Made by a program: the position numbers and the translations under genes. Shown piece by piece: positions 13,701 to 25,064 of a stretch of DNA of 64,000 nt. Every line of letters begins with the position of its first letter. The first letter of the stretch is position 1. The DNA is from Vespula vulgaris (lineage: Eukaryota; Arthropoda; Insecta; Hymenoptera; Vespidae), in the NCBI RefSeq assembly GCF_905475345.1, contig NC_066588.1, forward strand, positions 5,022,501 through 5,086,500, read 5' to 3'. The notes beneath the pieces are model-generated. The model saw nothing but the letters and a program-made list of their open reading frames with translations, made no database searches and was not told where the DNA came from.

Positions 13701-16700
13701 GAGAAATGATAATTAATTTTTAATCAACGAGGAGTTCATAATTTTATTGTCAGACCGACGAACGATAGCAATTAGATTTGCTTTTATACATGAACGGATG
13801 ATTATGAAAACGATATAATTATGTCATATATTTTTCGTTTTTCAAATATTTTAATATTTTAGTTTGAATTATTTAAAAATTATGTCTCTATAAAATGACA
13901 AACAGAAAAAGTAAATATATTTATTCTTAAGAAAAATAATTCTTGTATGTAATTAAAAAAAATGTTCAGAATAGCGTGCGATATAAAACATGCCTTTAAA
14001 TATCTATTTCAAATGAGATTAGACCAATTTCATAATCACTAGTTCGAATAGCGAATAGTCTTTTTAAATATATACATATACACATATACATAGCCTTCTT
14101 TATACGCCCATTTTACAGCAACCTACATTTCTATTTCTAGAGAGTCGAAGTAAAAGTGAACGCAAATTCATATGGACCACTTACCAATTACATGATCCTA
14201 CGAATTTACGTAAACGTTAACTTTTTTTCCTCCCCACCAAAACGATTTACAAGGTTTAGTAATATCCTTAAATAAATAAAGAAATAAATAAAAAAGAAAA
14301 AAAAAATCTTCCTTCGACGCCCCCACAAAATATCTTGAAATAGGGCACACACACACTTACATATATGTGTGGATAATTATAAAGACAGAAAATTTCCGCA
14401 AAAATAGTTCAGGGTAGGTAAGATTAAATGGTGCATATAATCGCAAACGTCTGATCCTCGGATGAGCGTGTAAGGAGGACAATACATGTAAACTTACATA
14501 CATGTGTACATATATATATATATATACACATACATAAAATTAAAATATAATTTAGGGTATACAATCCGAATGAAAAGGTTTTGTATATAAAAAAAGCGAT
14601 ACACTTTAAGAAAAAGAAAGAAAATCAAAAGCTAAAGGACCAACAAAAAAAAAAAGAAAAAGAAATCTATTCTTAGAACTGATAATCGAAGATTTTCGAA
14701 AACTAAGGAACGGGAAATGAGAAACAATAAATTACTTTATCTTTTTCTATATTAGGAACGAAGAGAGATAAGAGACGAATATTTTCACGCACATTTAAAA
14801 CTTGGAGAAATAATGATACGAGCTCGTATATTATCCAAATATAACTGTTACTTATCGGGTCTGCATATTTAAATATTTTTAGTCAATGATTTAAATAAAA
14901 TATATATGTCAGTATTAATAATAAAATATCAGTACGTAATATAAGTGGTCAGTATCATACCGATTAATGCAAAAGCTATTAGTATTTTAATCAAAATATT
15001 TGTAAATAAAATAATTTGTCAATAAACCTAGATGCAACACAAATACATAATTATATATATATATATATATGCCGATCACTTATATTACGTATTAATATTT
15101 TATTATAAATACTGATCAAAATATTCATATATACTGACCATTTATTTTATAAAATATCTATCGTTAATAATAAAAATACTGAGTAAATAAATAAAAATAT
15201 ATCGAAATCATTTAGCTGTTAAAACCTTACGTCGAAATATTCAAATAACTTTAAGAAAAACATTGCGTAAACAAGGAAACAGTTTTTTTTATGTTCTCGG
15301 TCGCAAAATTGTCTACGATCTAGCCGTTTGCGAATGACACGCGATCGAAGAAGCACCTTCTCTAAGGACGTTTCAATTAAATTCTCTTCTCTCTGCAGAC
15401 AACACTCTTGACATGCTCGTGGCGGAGCTCGCGGAAAATTTCTTCGACGTTTTGTTTGACTCGTCTTTTACGAATAGACGACACGTTTCTCTTCCGCATT
15501 GTAAACGAGCCAACATAACCGAGGAGAGACTTTAATTCGTCGCGAACTTGACTTCTCTGTCGAATTCCCTCCTCCCTCTGTCTCATTCTTTCACTCTCAT
15601 TTTAACGAAACATTATTTTTAATGACGTGCAAGATAAAAAGAGAGAGAGAGGGAGGGAGGGAGGGAGGAGGAAGAAAAAAAACAGACTTTTTACGTGGCG
15701 ATTTATACCGACCGAATTGACACGCGATGTTCAATAATACAACGTATGTTGTTAAATACACAAAATATGTACATATAAGAGAAAAACATTGATACGATGG
15801 AATCAAGTGCGATAACGAATGGTAAATTTTTCTCTTCGTATATCTTAAGCTTATCGACAAAATTTACTGTGTCTAGAGAATCGACACAATAAATTTATTA
15901 TCGTCAAAATTCAAAATGGAAACTACAACTCGGCTGGAATGAAACTGTTCTACTCGTTAAAGGGGAAAATTAAGATGGGGGAAGAAAATAATAATAATGA
16001 ACGATCACGTGCAATGGTACTCGATAACGAACGTGATAAAGTATACGATTGTATAGAACGAACCTATTGGTATCGGGTTTTCCTAGATACAAGTGGACTC
16101 CGAAGAAGGATATTTTAAAACCCTTCGCGATCCAACGCGTTTTTCCGAGGACAAATATGTCTTTCATTGCTAATATTTATATCTATTCTCTTCCTCGATG
16201 AAAATTATTCTTTCACCCTCCTACCTCGTTTTATTTAAACGAGATTAGAAGCGAAAAGTGTATGCACTCACGTATGCGATACGTGATACTGTTCGGATCT
16301 CGAACACGCTCGTGAACGATTCGAAAGGCGAATAGTGGTGGTGAACACCGTTGCTTAGCTTAGGGTTCCCTTCTAAGGCCGATCTTCCGGTGAAACTCAC
16401 GAAGAGGCACTAACGCACCAACCACGACTGACACAACCATAAGAACTTCATGGAGAATCTCTATCCTCTTTCCTCGCTCTATCAGAAAGATTCTTGGAGA
16501 GGGGATACAGACTCGCGGCATTGGCCTCGATACAGCGCCACTACTTCCCTCTCTTTTTCTCTTCAACTCTCAGTCGAAAGAGTTATCGAGTCGTTACACA
16601 CGAGCACTTTATAAGTTAATAGATTCAATTGAGTGCACTACGTCTATGGCCCTTGAAAGAAATAAATGAGCCTCTGTATCTTTCTTTGGACAAGCTTATG

Positions 16701-17007
16701 TAATTTTCGAAAGTTTAAAGATAACTTTCCTATAGATATAATTATTTTGTATTTACAACGTATTATGGTATAATTGCTTTTTTTTTTTTCTTTTCTTTTC
16801 TTATATTTGATTGTCTATCATAAAATTTTTATTGGAAAAGATTACAGGAACAGTACTGGATGATAAAACTTACCTATATGTACCCTTGCTTTGTGGACTA
16901 TCATAATCAATACGCCTACGTTTGTGTTCATACTGAGGCGAACCCGCTGAATGGGAACGAGTCCTAGAGTGGCTGCGTGAACGATGACGTCTTCTGCTTC
17001 GTGGCAT
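6970..17007 (-). CDS. Doa: Arg/Ser-rich N-terminal exons of a probable CLK/Doa-type dual-specificity kinase (5' part)
   Basis: Two minus-strand exons join in frame: 17007-16874 and 7207-6970. The first begins with ATG directly after a TTTGTTACAG acceptor and encodes MPRSRRRHRSRSHSRTRSHS, then a segment with KRRRIDYDSP. It ends at a TATAG/GTAAGT donor in phase 2. The second starts after GATTTTAG, restores the frame, stays open for 79 codons rich in SR, RH and RD (SRRVRIHRHHGSSSPSQER), and ends at AGTCAG/GTGAGT in phase 0. So 124 residues are visible and the rest lies left of position 1. Known of the family: CLK/Doa kinases have an Arg/Ser-rich N-terminus beginning with a basic MPxxRR-type peptide before the kinase domain, and they phosphorylate SR splicing factors. 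No kinase domain is visible, so the name is inference; another SR protein is possible. A strong donor at 18777 suggests a non-coding first exon. Confidence 0.6.
9202..9237. repeat. (AAG)n trinucleotide microsatellite
   Basis: Twelve AAG units in a purine-only context. Confidence 0.95.
9739..9920. repeat. (GA)n followed by (CT)n: paired complementary microsatellites
   Basis: A GA run at about 9739-9798 is followed about 90 bp later by a CT run at about 9886-9920. The two are complementary in opposite orientation and could fold into a stem. Confidence 0.9.
10526..10591. repeat. (TG)n(CG)n(TG)n alternating purine-pyrimidine tract
   Basis: About 66 bp of strict purine-pyrimidine alternation: a TG block, then eight CG steps at 10561-10576, then TG again. 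Such sequence is the classic Z-DNA-forming type. Confidence 0.95.
10715..10758. repeat. (TA)n microsatellite
   Basis: About 44 bp of uninterrupted TA, about 125 bp after the TG/CG tract. Confidence 0.95.
14908..15117. repeat. AT-rich inverted repeat (44-bp imperfect arms)
   Basis: Positions 14908-14950 read GTCAGTATTAATAATAAAAT then on to TACGTAATATAAGTGGTC. The reverse complement of 15074-15117 is nearly the same, with about five differences over 44 bp. The loop is about 120 bp. The right flank repeats a similar TCAGTAT word at about 15132-15138 in the same orientation as the right arm. It has the shape of a small hairpin element such as a MITE remnant, but no target-site duplication was identified. 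Confidence 0.75.
15651..15668 (+). repeat. (GGGA)n tract, G-quadruplex-type motif
   Basis: Four GGG runs are separated by single A residues, directly after a short GA run. This fits the strict G4 consensus on the plus strand; the minus strand is pure pyrimidine. Confidence 0.85.
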
Positions 17008-18777
17008 CTGTAACAAAGTGTCCCAATTTTGATAATATATAATATATGGAATTATCATATAAAAGCTTTATAAAAATTCTTGGCATGTATATTATCTTAA
17101 AAATATAAAGGTATAAGTTCATAATTCAGAAAATTGGTATATTAATAGACTGTATTTTTAAATATAATTAATAATTGTGTTCGATAATACATCGACTTCT
17201 TAAAATAATATTAAACTTTTGTCAGATAGACGAAATGAAGTCAACAATTTTCTTAACCTTGAGAGGTTAGAAGTTTAATGCCTATGTTTATGAAAACAGC
17301 ATTATGGGAATAATTATACTTTACTTCGAAAACATGAATTACTGAAAGCAACAATATGGATTTATTCAACTAACAGGAAACCTTAAAGCATATAAAAGTT
17401 ATCTCTACTTAGGAAAAATACAGAATATATAAAAAAATGTCTATAAAACTAAATAAATACGATGATCTTTCCTTTTCCATGATTGTTATTTTACTGTATA
17501 TTAACAATGCTAATAATTAATATCACCTCGACCAATGACTCTTATGACAGTTAATATAGAAAAAATTAACAATTGTAATTAATCTTAAAACATGTAAATA
17601 CATGCAATGAGTATGAGTTTCTAGGATGTAATAATGTATACGCAATAAACAACGGAGGCATGTAATTTTGAAAAGGAGCAAGACCGTTCGTTGCGGGAGA
17701 ATTTCCATGAAAAATTATCAATGGAGTTTTCTAAAAACTAATGATAGAAGAGAAGCAAAATCGGCAAGAGAGCTGACAAATATCAGAATACGCTCTATAT
17801 TTACAGAGATACTCTTGAAAGTTTTCAAGAAAAAAAGAGGACTAGGACCAGATTCGCCTTACTGAAGCCAGACTCCTTGTACTTACATTCGGAATCCGAA
17901 ACAGGCTTACTTGGTCCCAAATGAAATCGAAGACGGACGAAATCCAGGAGCGTGAAGATGATGCTTGTGGTACGAGACTGTTTTTCGACAACGTTGAGGA
18001 CATCGGCTCAAAAAATTCTGTAAAACGTGGGCATTCGCATCGTAAAAGTATAATAAAGATCTACAAAAGAGATCAGCCCACTCCGAAAGATATAAAAGAA
18101 AAAAAAATATTTTTTGTCTGCGAAGGATAAAAAATCATAGTATTCCTTTTGTACAACTACATTACTCGTTATCAAGATAAACGCGTGAACCTACAAATAC
18201 GCGACGCAATATACGAAATTATAACGTTATGAAAAAGACGTCTATAAAACCCCGCCAAAACCATCTTGCTCGCAAGTACTGACGAAAACGCGTATATATA
18301 GGAACGTTCAAAAACGACAGCATGATACGTGCATCATCTATGATGAAAATCTTGAGAAAAATGGAATGACAATGAGAGAGAAATTGGCACGCGTGGGCAT
18401 GCTGGGGCAAATATATAAAAATCGATGCTAACCGAGCGATTTCAACTTCTCATAACTATTTAACTTCTCGTCGTCCATTTGCTTGGTAAAGAACGAATAT
18501 CGTGATGACGATGTACGGCCAAAGGCGTGCATCGTTCGTGAAAGATGTGAAAAAGCTGTAAAAGTTCGTGCATAAAAAGCGCAATAGTCCGCAAAGTGTA
18601 CGCCATAAGGGAATGTTCATGAAATGGCGGCCATCTTGGAGTTGTGAAGGAAAGCATCAGGTACAAAAGCGAATACGCAAAGCATACGCGTCGAGTTTGT
18701 TTCGGCATTTATAGAACCTAATATCGTCCAAAATAGACTCGACGCGTTACGATATCATTATGAATATAATTACTTAC

Positions 18778-18950
18778 GTTGGAGAAAGGAAATGTGCTCG
18801 CTTGGTCCCCAAAATCGAGCTCGAAAACACGATATCCAAGAGCACGACGACGTGCAAACGTACGACACTTTAGTGTGACAACGACGTGGACGTCGGATCG
18901 ATGCGATTGGTGAGCGCTGCTCGGTTATATTCGTTTATGGTCGTGATTCC
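18778..18950 (-). other. Candidate non-coding first exon of the minus-strand SR-type gene
   Basis: The minus strand ends a GC-rich segment with CTCCAAC followed by GTAAGTAATT, a near-perfect donor at 18777-18772. The segment has no convincing coding frame. The next support downstream is the acceptor at 17008 directly before the MPRSRR start codon, so this fits a 5' UTR exon. The upstream boundary (transcription start) is a guess. Confidence 0.4.
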
Positions 18951-20322
18951 GACCGCTGACGAATCTAGCCGAAGGCGCACGAATGTACCCGATCTATCCT
19001 CAAATCACCGAGCTTTAGTAAATTCAAGGAGGATCTTTACTTAACTCGTGTCTGAGCTTTATAGAAAATGGATGTTTATCAAAAATACAAGGAATATTAT
19101 CTAATCAACTTTATCTTTCTAACGGCACAATATGTTTACAAAAATAAACTACATTTACTAACGTTTCATTTTCTCTATGTTCGATTAAATCGATATGATT
19201 ATGATCATTTATGAAAATATCACGATACTTAGTCACGAAGAACAAAAATAATAGATATAGACAATGTATATGTGCACACGTGATTCGTCATAGGAGAGAT
19301 GTATTCTATTTTACATATGTACGACTTGAGCAACGTTCGAGATGAGAATCGAAATATGTGTATATCGAAAGTGTTCGCGTATCTCGAAATTTAAATCCAA
19401 TAAAATAAATTAAATGTAAAAATGAGACGTATAATTGTACGAAAAATTACGGACATCTTAATTTCATGATCAATTAGAAAGAATGGTCGATTAAACGGAA
19501 TATTAATGAATCAAGAGCACTGTGCACGTTAAGTGGATTATATCGGTGTAAAAATTCTAACCTCCAATCGACGAAAATGAAGATGTAATTTATCTCTCAC
19601 ACGTAAGAAATTATAAACATAATCGATAACCCCAATTTCTTTTACGAATTCTCGTAAGATTAATAAAGATTAAAATAAATCTATTATTAATAAGCATAAT
19701 AATAATATTAAAAATTTTGAATGAATTTAAACACACCTGTGTCCAGATTAGGCTTCTAAGAATATCTGCGAGTCCGCATCGAATCAGATTTAATAGATTC
19801 CATAACATATTCACGCTGAATTTCTCGTATACACATTAAATTAATCGCGTAAGCACAACCTACAAAGTGTAAACACTTGAGCTACGAATAGCGAGTTGAT
19901 GATCTGGCCGCGTTATCATAGGTGGCACCACCAACACGCAAACGATATTTGTACATAGACTACCGGCATCTTTACCGATAAATATTTCAATATTTTGGCG
20001 GTTCGACGTTTGCACGTCATAAATGACGACCCATTTTTCTATTTTTTCTTTTTTATTCCTTTCATTAAATATAACTGTTTCGATCAAGAATCACGTTAAT
20101 AAAATATCATAATATATTATATTTTGTTGATCCTAAAATATGTCTATAACGCATTTTGATTGAAGCAACTAAGTTAAGGAAAAAAAAAATAGTTGCTTAG
20201 AATAAAACTCACGTAGTGTTTTTATGACAGTATTTCTTGATCTTGTACCGGACATAGCAAAAGTATTATATAAGGGGGGAAACCTACAAAATGAATTAAT
20301 AAATAATAATAATAATGATGAC

Positions 20323-20373
<51 letters not shown>

Positions 20374-22740
20374 AATGGCAATAATAAGAAGAAGAATAGA
20401 AAAGAAGATAAGTTTTTATCAATCATAAGAACGTTAGGATAAAAAGACAAACAAATCACACAGTCGCTAAATATTCTATCGCTTTTTATCGTAGGTTTTA
20501 CCTCGTTCAAAGTGAAAAATTCAGAATGATCGAAGATAAATCGTCGAGTCGTCGCCATGGAAATTGATCTCGATAGATCAGGCCATAAGATAGTGCACCT
20601 TTTCTGAAACATATTCCAATTGTTTCATATTGTTGCAAAATCGATCGTTTAAAATTGCATTAAAAAAAATTCGCATGAAAAAAAAAAATAGTATATATGA
20701 AAGAAAAAGAAATTAACTACTGCAAATCGATCGTTCGTAATTTGGAAACTATTCAAATTGTGTGTTATACTCTTATAACCATTGCCCTTCTTTCTATCTT
20801 TAAGCTTTCAAAGAAGAGAAAACTTGTGACACTTGGAATGATTGATATTTATATCTGTGTGATAAATTAGTCATGTACGTATAACACGAATGTTAACATT
20901 TCTTTTTCTTTTTTTTTGTCATAAATATTAATAAAATATAAAAAAAAAAAATAAATTGCTTTTAATTAAAAGGCGATGAAAATTCAATTAATTTCAGCGT
21001 GGAATAGCAAAAGTCGATAGACCACCAATGCAAAAACATAACTCTTACGTCTGTTCCACGTGACACAACTGGACCTGCGCCAATCACGATGCGGCTCACG
21101 CGAGTTACTCGATCGGCGGATTAATAATTAGACCGCATTCGTAATAACGAGGTCATGAAATAAACCCAAGATTGAAATAATCCAATATGCACAGATTAAA
21201 AAAAGAAAATTCTGAAATCGAATTCATTAATAAACTTGATAGAAAATTTGTCGATAAAAAAAAAAAAAAAAGAAAAAGAAATAGAAAGAAAATCATAAAA
21301 TTTCAAATATTCATTTTGTCTATTAATTAACATATAAAACTTACAGGAATATCGTTCTGTCACGAGTACCGTTCGATGCGCCACTGACTCGATTGCAGAA
21401 AGCTCTAACGAGGGAAAAGCTCATGGAAGAAAATGTAAAGCATTCAAAATGGAAGATTCGTAAGAGGAACGTTCAACTCACCTGTTCCCTGAAAGACAAC
21501 GAACTTCGAATATTCTTCGTTCGAAAGGATGACGATCGGGAAAAATTTGAAAGGCTCTTCGATGTAAGATAGAGAAAGATTCGTGGCGCGGATCGCGCGC
21601 CCATCTTAATCGCTTATCTAGGACTCACCGAGCGTGGTAGATGCTTGCGGTATGTCTCATCGTTTTGGCGCATGCGCGATGACACAACCTACCCTAGGTA
21701 GATGTGACCTTCAGCGAGTATAAGAGAGGGCGAACAAATTTGAACCATATTTTTGCAGCACACCCACGTTAGAGAAGGAATCATGACGTTTATGCAGCAA
21801 AAATCTTTAATCTTCGCGTATATATATACTTGACGATTAATTCTCTACTTTTGATAGAACATAACACAAAACGTATAAGTTGAGATTAGGAGGGTGAGTT
21901 GATAAGAAACTACAAGTCGGTCCATTGAAAATATTAATATATCCTCATGCTATCGTGCTAAATATTATCGGCGGTAAATTTGAAATTATCAGTAGTAAAA
22001 AACAAATACGTAAAACGATCTATCGATCGATTATAATGGAATAACTTCATGTATTTCTATCTAAAATCCATAAGATAGCATGGGTAAAAATCTATATCTC
22101 TTGTTAATTATATTTCAAGCTAGATCACGATTTGGAAGATCTTAGAGCCGCTCTGAAATCGAGTTACCCTTCGTGCGTCAGAAAGACGATCGATGGATTT
22201 GGTTGTCCCGGCAACGCGCGAATGCCGTTGGAGGACCGCCGCAGAAGCAGAAACTCTGATGGCGGGAGTATCCGTGTGTTGGAGGAAAAGGGGTTGTTAA
22301 AGTGGAAGAGAGGAGTGGAGAGAAGTGAAGAGAGGAGGAGAACGCGACAACGACGACGACGACGACGACGACTACTGGTGGAGGTGGTAATGGTGGTGGT
22401 GGTTGAAGTGAAGGAGGTGGAGGAGAGATTGGCTGATCGACTCTGATCGACGCTAACGATGCAGTGACAAAGTCAGCTACAGTAGAGAGAGGACGTTTCT
22501 TTTTGGAAGTTCTCTCCGAACCTTCTATCGCGCAGTCTCGTGTTCTCCACGCGTTCTTTCACAATCATCATCTTCCCAGCTGACTATCACGATCAATCCT
22601 TTCGCACAACGTCACGTCAAAAGAACAAATTATTATTGTGCGATGCCACGGAGGCCAACGTCCCTCCGCAGCAACAATTTAATATCAGTCGAATCATCAA
22701 AACGGAAGGGACCACTTCGCGAGACGTCAATGACGTTAGG
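18951..22740. other. Intergenic or promoter region between the minus-strand SR-type gene and PAQR4
   Basis: The AT-rich part contains an (AAT)n run at 20298-20388. From about 21.0 to 22.7 kb the GC content rises. Several minus-strand donor consensus sites occur, such as GAACAG/GTGAGT at about 21483 and TTCCT/GTAAGT at about 21342, so further alternative first exons of the minus-strand gene are possible. The plus-strand open frame at 22132-22446 runs through CGA and GGT repeats, ends before PAQR4, and is more likely 5' leader or promoter DNA than coding. Confidence 0.45.
20298..20388. repeat. (AAT)n trinucleotide repeat
   Basis: AAT units with GAT interruptions. The translated poly-Asn, poly-Tyr and poly-Leu frames are artefacts. 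Confidence 0.92.
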
Positions 22741-25064
22741 ATGTACACCGCAAACGGCGAGAGGAAAGAACGAAACTCGTCAGAAAATCTTTTCCTTCGA
22801 AGATGGGTCGACATGCCGAGACATCTCCAATTTAATCCGCACATACGTACTGGTTACAGGCCTCTCATGACCGTCCGTCAATGTATCGGTAGTCTCTTTT
22901 ATATCCACAATGAGACCGTCAACATCATGACGCATGGTAAGCGTTCAAATCTATCAAGCTCTGACGTTTTATTAATTCTCAAAGAAACTTTTATTTCATA
23001 CTTGAGAAACGAATTCTTCTTATATGCTTGACTTCATTTATTTATCGCTACAAAAAAAAAAAATTATTATAACGTACAGAATAAGTGGTTGCATCGAGGA
23101 AATAACCGTGAATATGATCCCAAGGAATCAATTACATACATGCTTGGTAACCAAGCTGCATTGATTTTGTCCTATATGTATCATATATTGATTTATAGAT
23201 TTTTTTATGTCTAAAATACAGCATGTAAACGATTTACTCGAGCTAAGCATACGATCTAAAATAATAATTAGATCTTGTCGTACCACTTAATATCTCTGAT
23301 AAATGAGTACATATTATAAAATTTGAATTCGATCGATATTTAAGGAAGACGCCGATAAGTGACGTAAATATATAACTAAAATAATAGATAAAACCGTAGA
23401 GATAAGTGTATCAATTAAAAATTAATTACGATAGCAAAGGCCACATGTTCGATAAAACGTCTATATAATCGAAACGTTCTATAAATCGAAAAAGTTCAAG
23501 TTTGATAAAAAAAAAAAAAATTACATGTAAAATAATAATCAACTTTAGGGAGAAAAAAAGTTTTCAATGACGTAGTAACATCTAATCGATTTTCGTTTAA
23601 AGCAATTAAAAAAAAGGTTTACCATCTTACCATTCGGGTTATAGGATATCCCTTAGATTTATATAATTGGATAAAATGTAAAGACAGGGTTAAGGTCAAG
23701 GTGCGCTAGACGGGACTTCCGTATAAGCAGTCGTTCTTTTGTCAAGGACGCAATGCAGGGTGACGATCAATCGATGCGACAGCTATTAAGAATAATGTAT
23801 ATTAAATTAATATGAAAAATTATAAATATTATTGAGTATTACTTTTTTTAAATAGAAGAAAAGTAAACGTTATTACATGAAAATTACGTGAAATTACGTG
23901 AACGTTATTACATGAAAATCAATCGCTATTAATGAATATATATACATATGCATTAAACATTGGATTTTAATAGGTCGAAATTTGTTTTCCATAATCAAAA
24001 AATTTTGGAAAAGGGAAATTATTAAGCTATTTCTTCTATTATAATAAATAAGAAAACAAAATTTTGAATTTTTTTTATCTTATAGGTTTCGCAATCCTAT
24101 ATATGTTGTGGACCATACCTCGTTGGCTTCCATGGCACACGCAAGGAATACTCGGAGCAATATTATCTTGGTGTCACTTGATAGGGGCAGTTAGTCCATG
24201 GATCGGATCCTTTATTTATCATGTTTTCATGAACGTTAATTATGACGAAGCCTTTTATAGATCGTTATTAAGACTCGATATGATCGGTATTTGGCTATGT
24301 CAAAGTTTCGGTAATTCTTGTCACGTCAGAAGACTTACAATTTCGAATCAATTTGTTCGATCTTTTTTCTCAATTAATTAAAAAGTTTATAATAAATATT
24401 TCTTTTATTTCAGGAGCTATTCCGATGATGGCAGCGTCGGTTCATTGTTTGCCTGATAATCACTGGTACTGCTGTATTTTCATTTACTGCTTTCTCAGTA
24501 TATGGGGTCTTTTAAAGGTGATATATATATATATACTGCGTTATTAAATGTGTAGATGTAAGACGCACCAGAAAATTTATATGTATTTTTCGGGACACAT
24601 TTGTAGGCAATGCACGCGAAATCTCCGTGGGAAAGGAGACTATGTTTCGCACCTCCTTTCTTAATGAGAATGTTCATAATGACCATGAGGTGTTTCGGTA
24701 TCGGTGGTGGTTCGCCCAAAGCTTTAACTCATATCGTCTTACAGGTATCTCTATATTTTTCAATTATTCGTTTAAAAAAAAAAAACATCGATTTTCGTTT
24801 ACAAAAGAAATATCTGAATATTTTTGTGTACTTTAGGATTTAATAGCTGTAATAGGTGCGATTGTCGGTGCTCTTCGTATTCCTGAAAAATGGATGCCAG
24901 GAAAATTAGATTTCATATTGAATTCTCACAATCTGATGCACGTGTTGGTCGTTCTAGCAGTTTGTTCCATGCATACCGCTACTATCGAGGATCTAACTTG
25001 GATGGCTGATCAATCCACGTGTAATGAAACAAATGCTTCTTCGATGATAAACGAAGAATTGTGA
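22741..25064 (+). CDS. PAQR4: Progestin and adipoQ receptor family member 4 homologue
   Basis: Five exons join in frame: 22741-22936, 24086-24310, 24414-24517, 24607-24744 and 24837-25064, giving 296 residues. The start ATG at 22741 is the first in a frame closed upstream by TAG; ATG 22813 (MPRHLQFNP) is the alternative. PAQR4 hallmarks are visible: HLQFNPHIRTGYRP, SLFYIHNETVNIMTHG, then a series of membrane segments, LDMIGIWLCQSFGAIPMM, and LRIPEKWMPGKLDFI followed by NSHNLMH. The His of GSFIYHVF and the two His of HNLMH sit where the family binds metal. Known of the family: PAQR proteins are seven-helix membrane proteins related to adiponectin receptors; PAQR4 is linked to ceramide metabolism in the Golgi/ER. 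All splice sites are GT/AG. A candidate polyadenylation signal AATAAA lies at 25683-25688. The gene is tail to tail with FBXO9. Confidence 0.92.

Larger units (their letters stand above)
7208..16873 (-). other. Long intron of the SR-type gene, microsatellite-rich
   Basis: This lies between the two SR-type exons. It holds AAG, GA, CT, TG/CG, TA and GGGA repeats, an inverted repeat at 14908-15117, and GC-rich islands at about 8.9-9.1, 15.3-15.6 and 16.25-16.6 kb. The islands near 8.8 and 16.3 kb end in minus-strand donor consensus (GTAAGT at about 8816 and GTGAGT at about 16270), compatible with alternative first exons. The stretch 12.3-14.9 kb is AT-rich and I see no gene in it. Confidence 0.55.

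Noticed and set aside
22132..22446. 104-codon plus-strand frame upstream of PAQR4
   Set aside because: It contains CGA and GGT repeat blocks, ends at a stop 295 bp before the PAQR4 start in a different frame, and shows no family resemblance; treated as 5' leader or promoter DNA.
22540..22740. N-terminal extension of PAQR4 from GTG at 22540
   Set aside because: No ATG precedes 22741 in that frame after the upstream TAG, and the family starts close to the conserved LQFN block.
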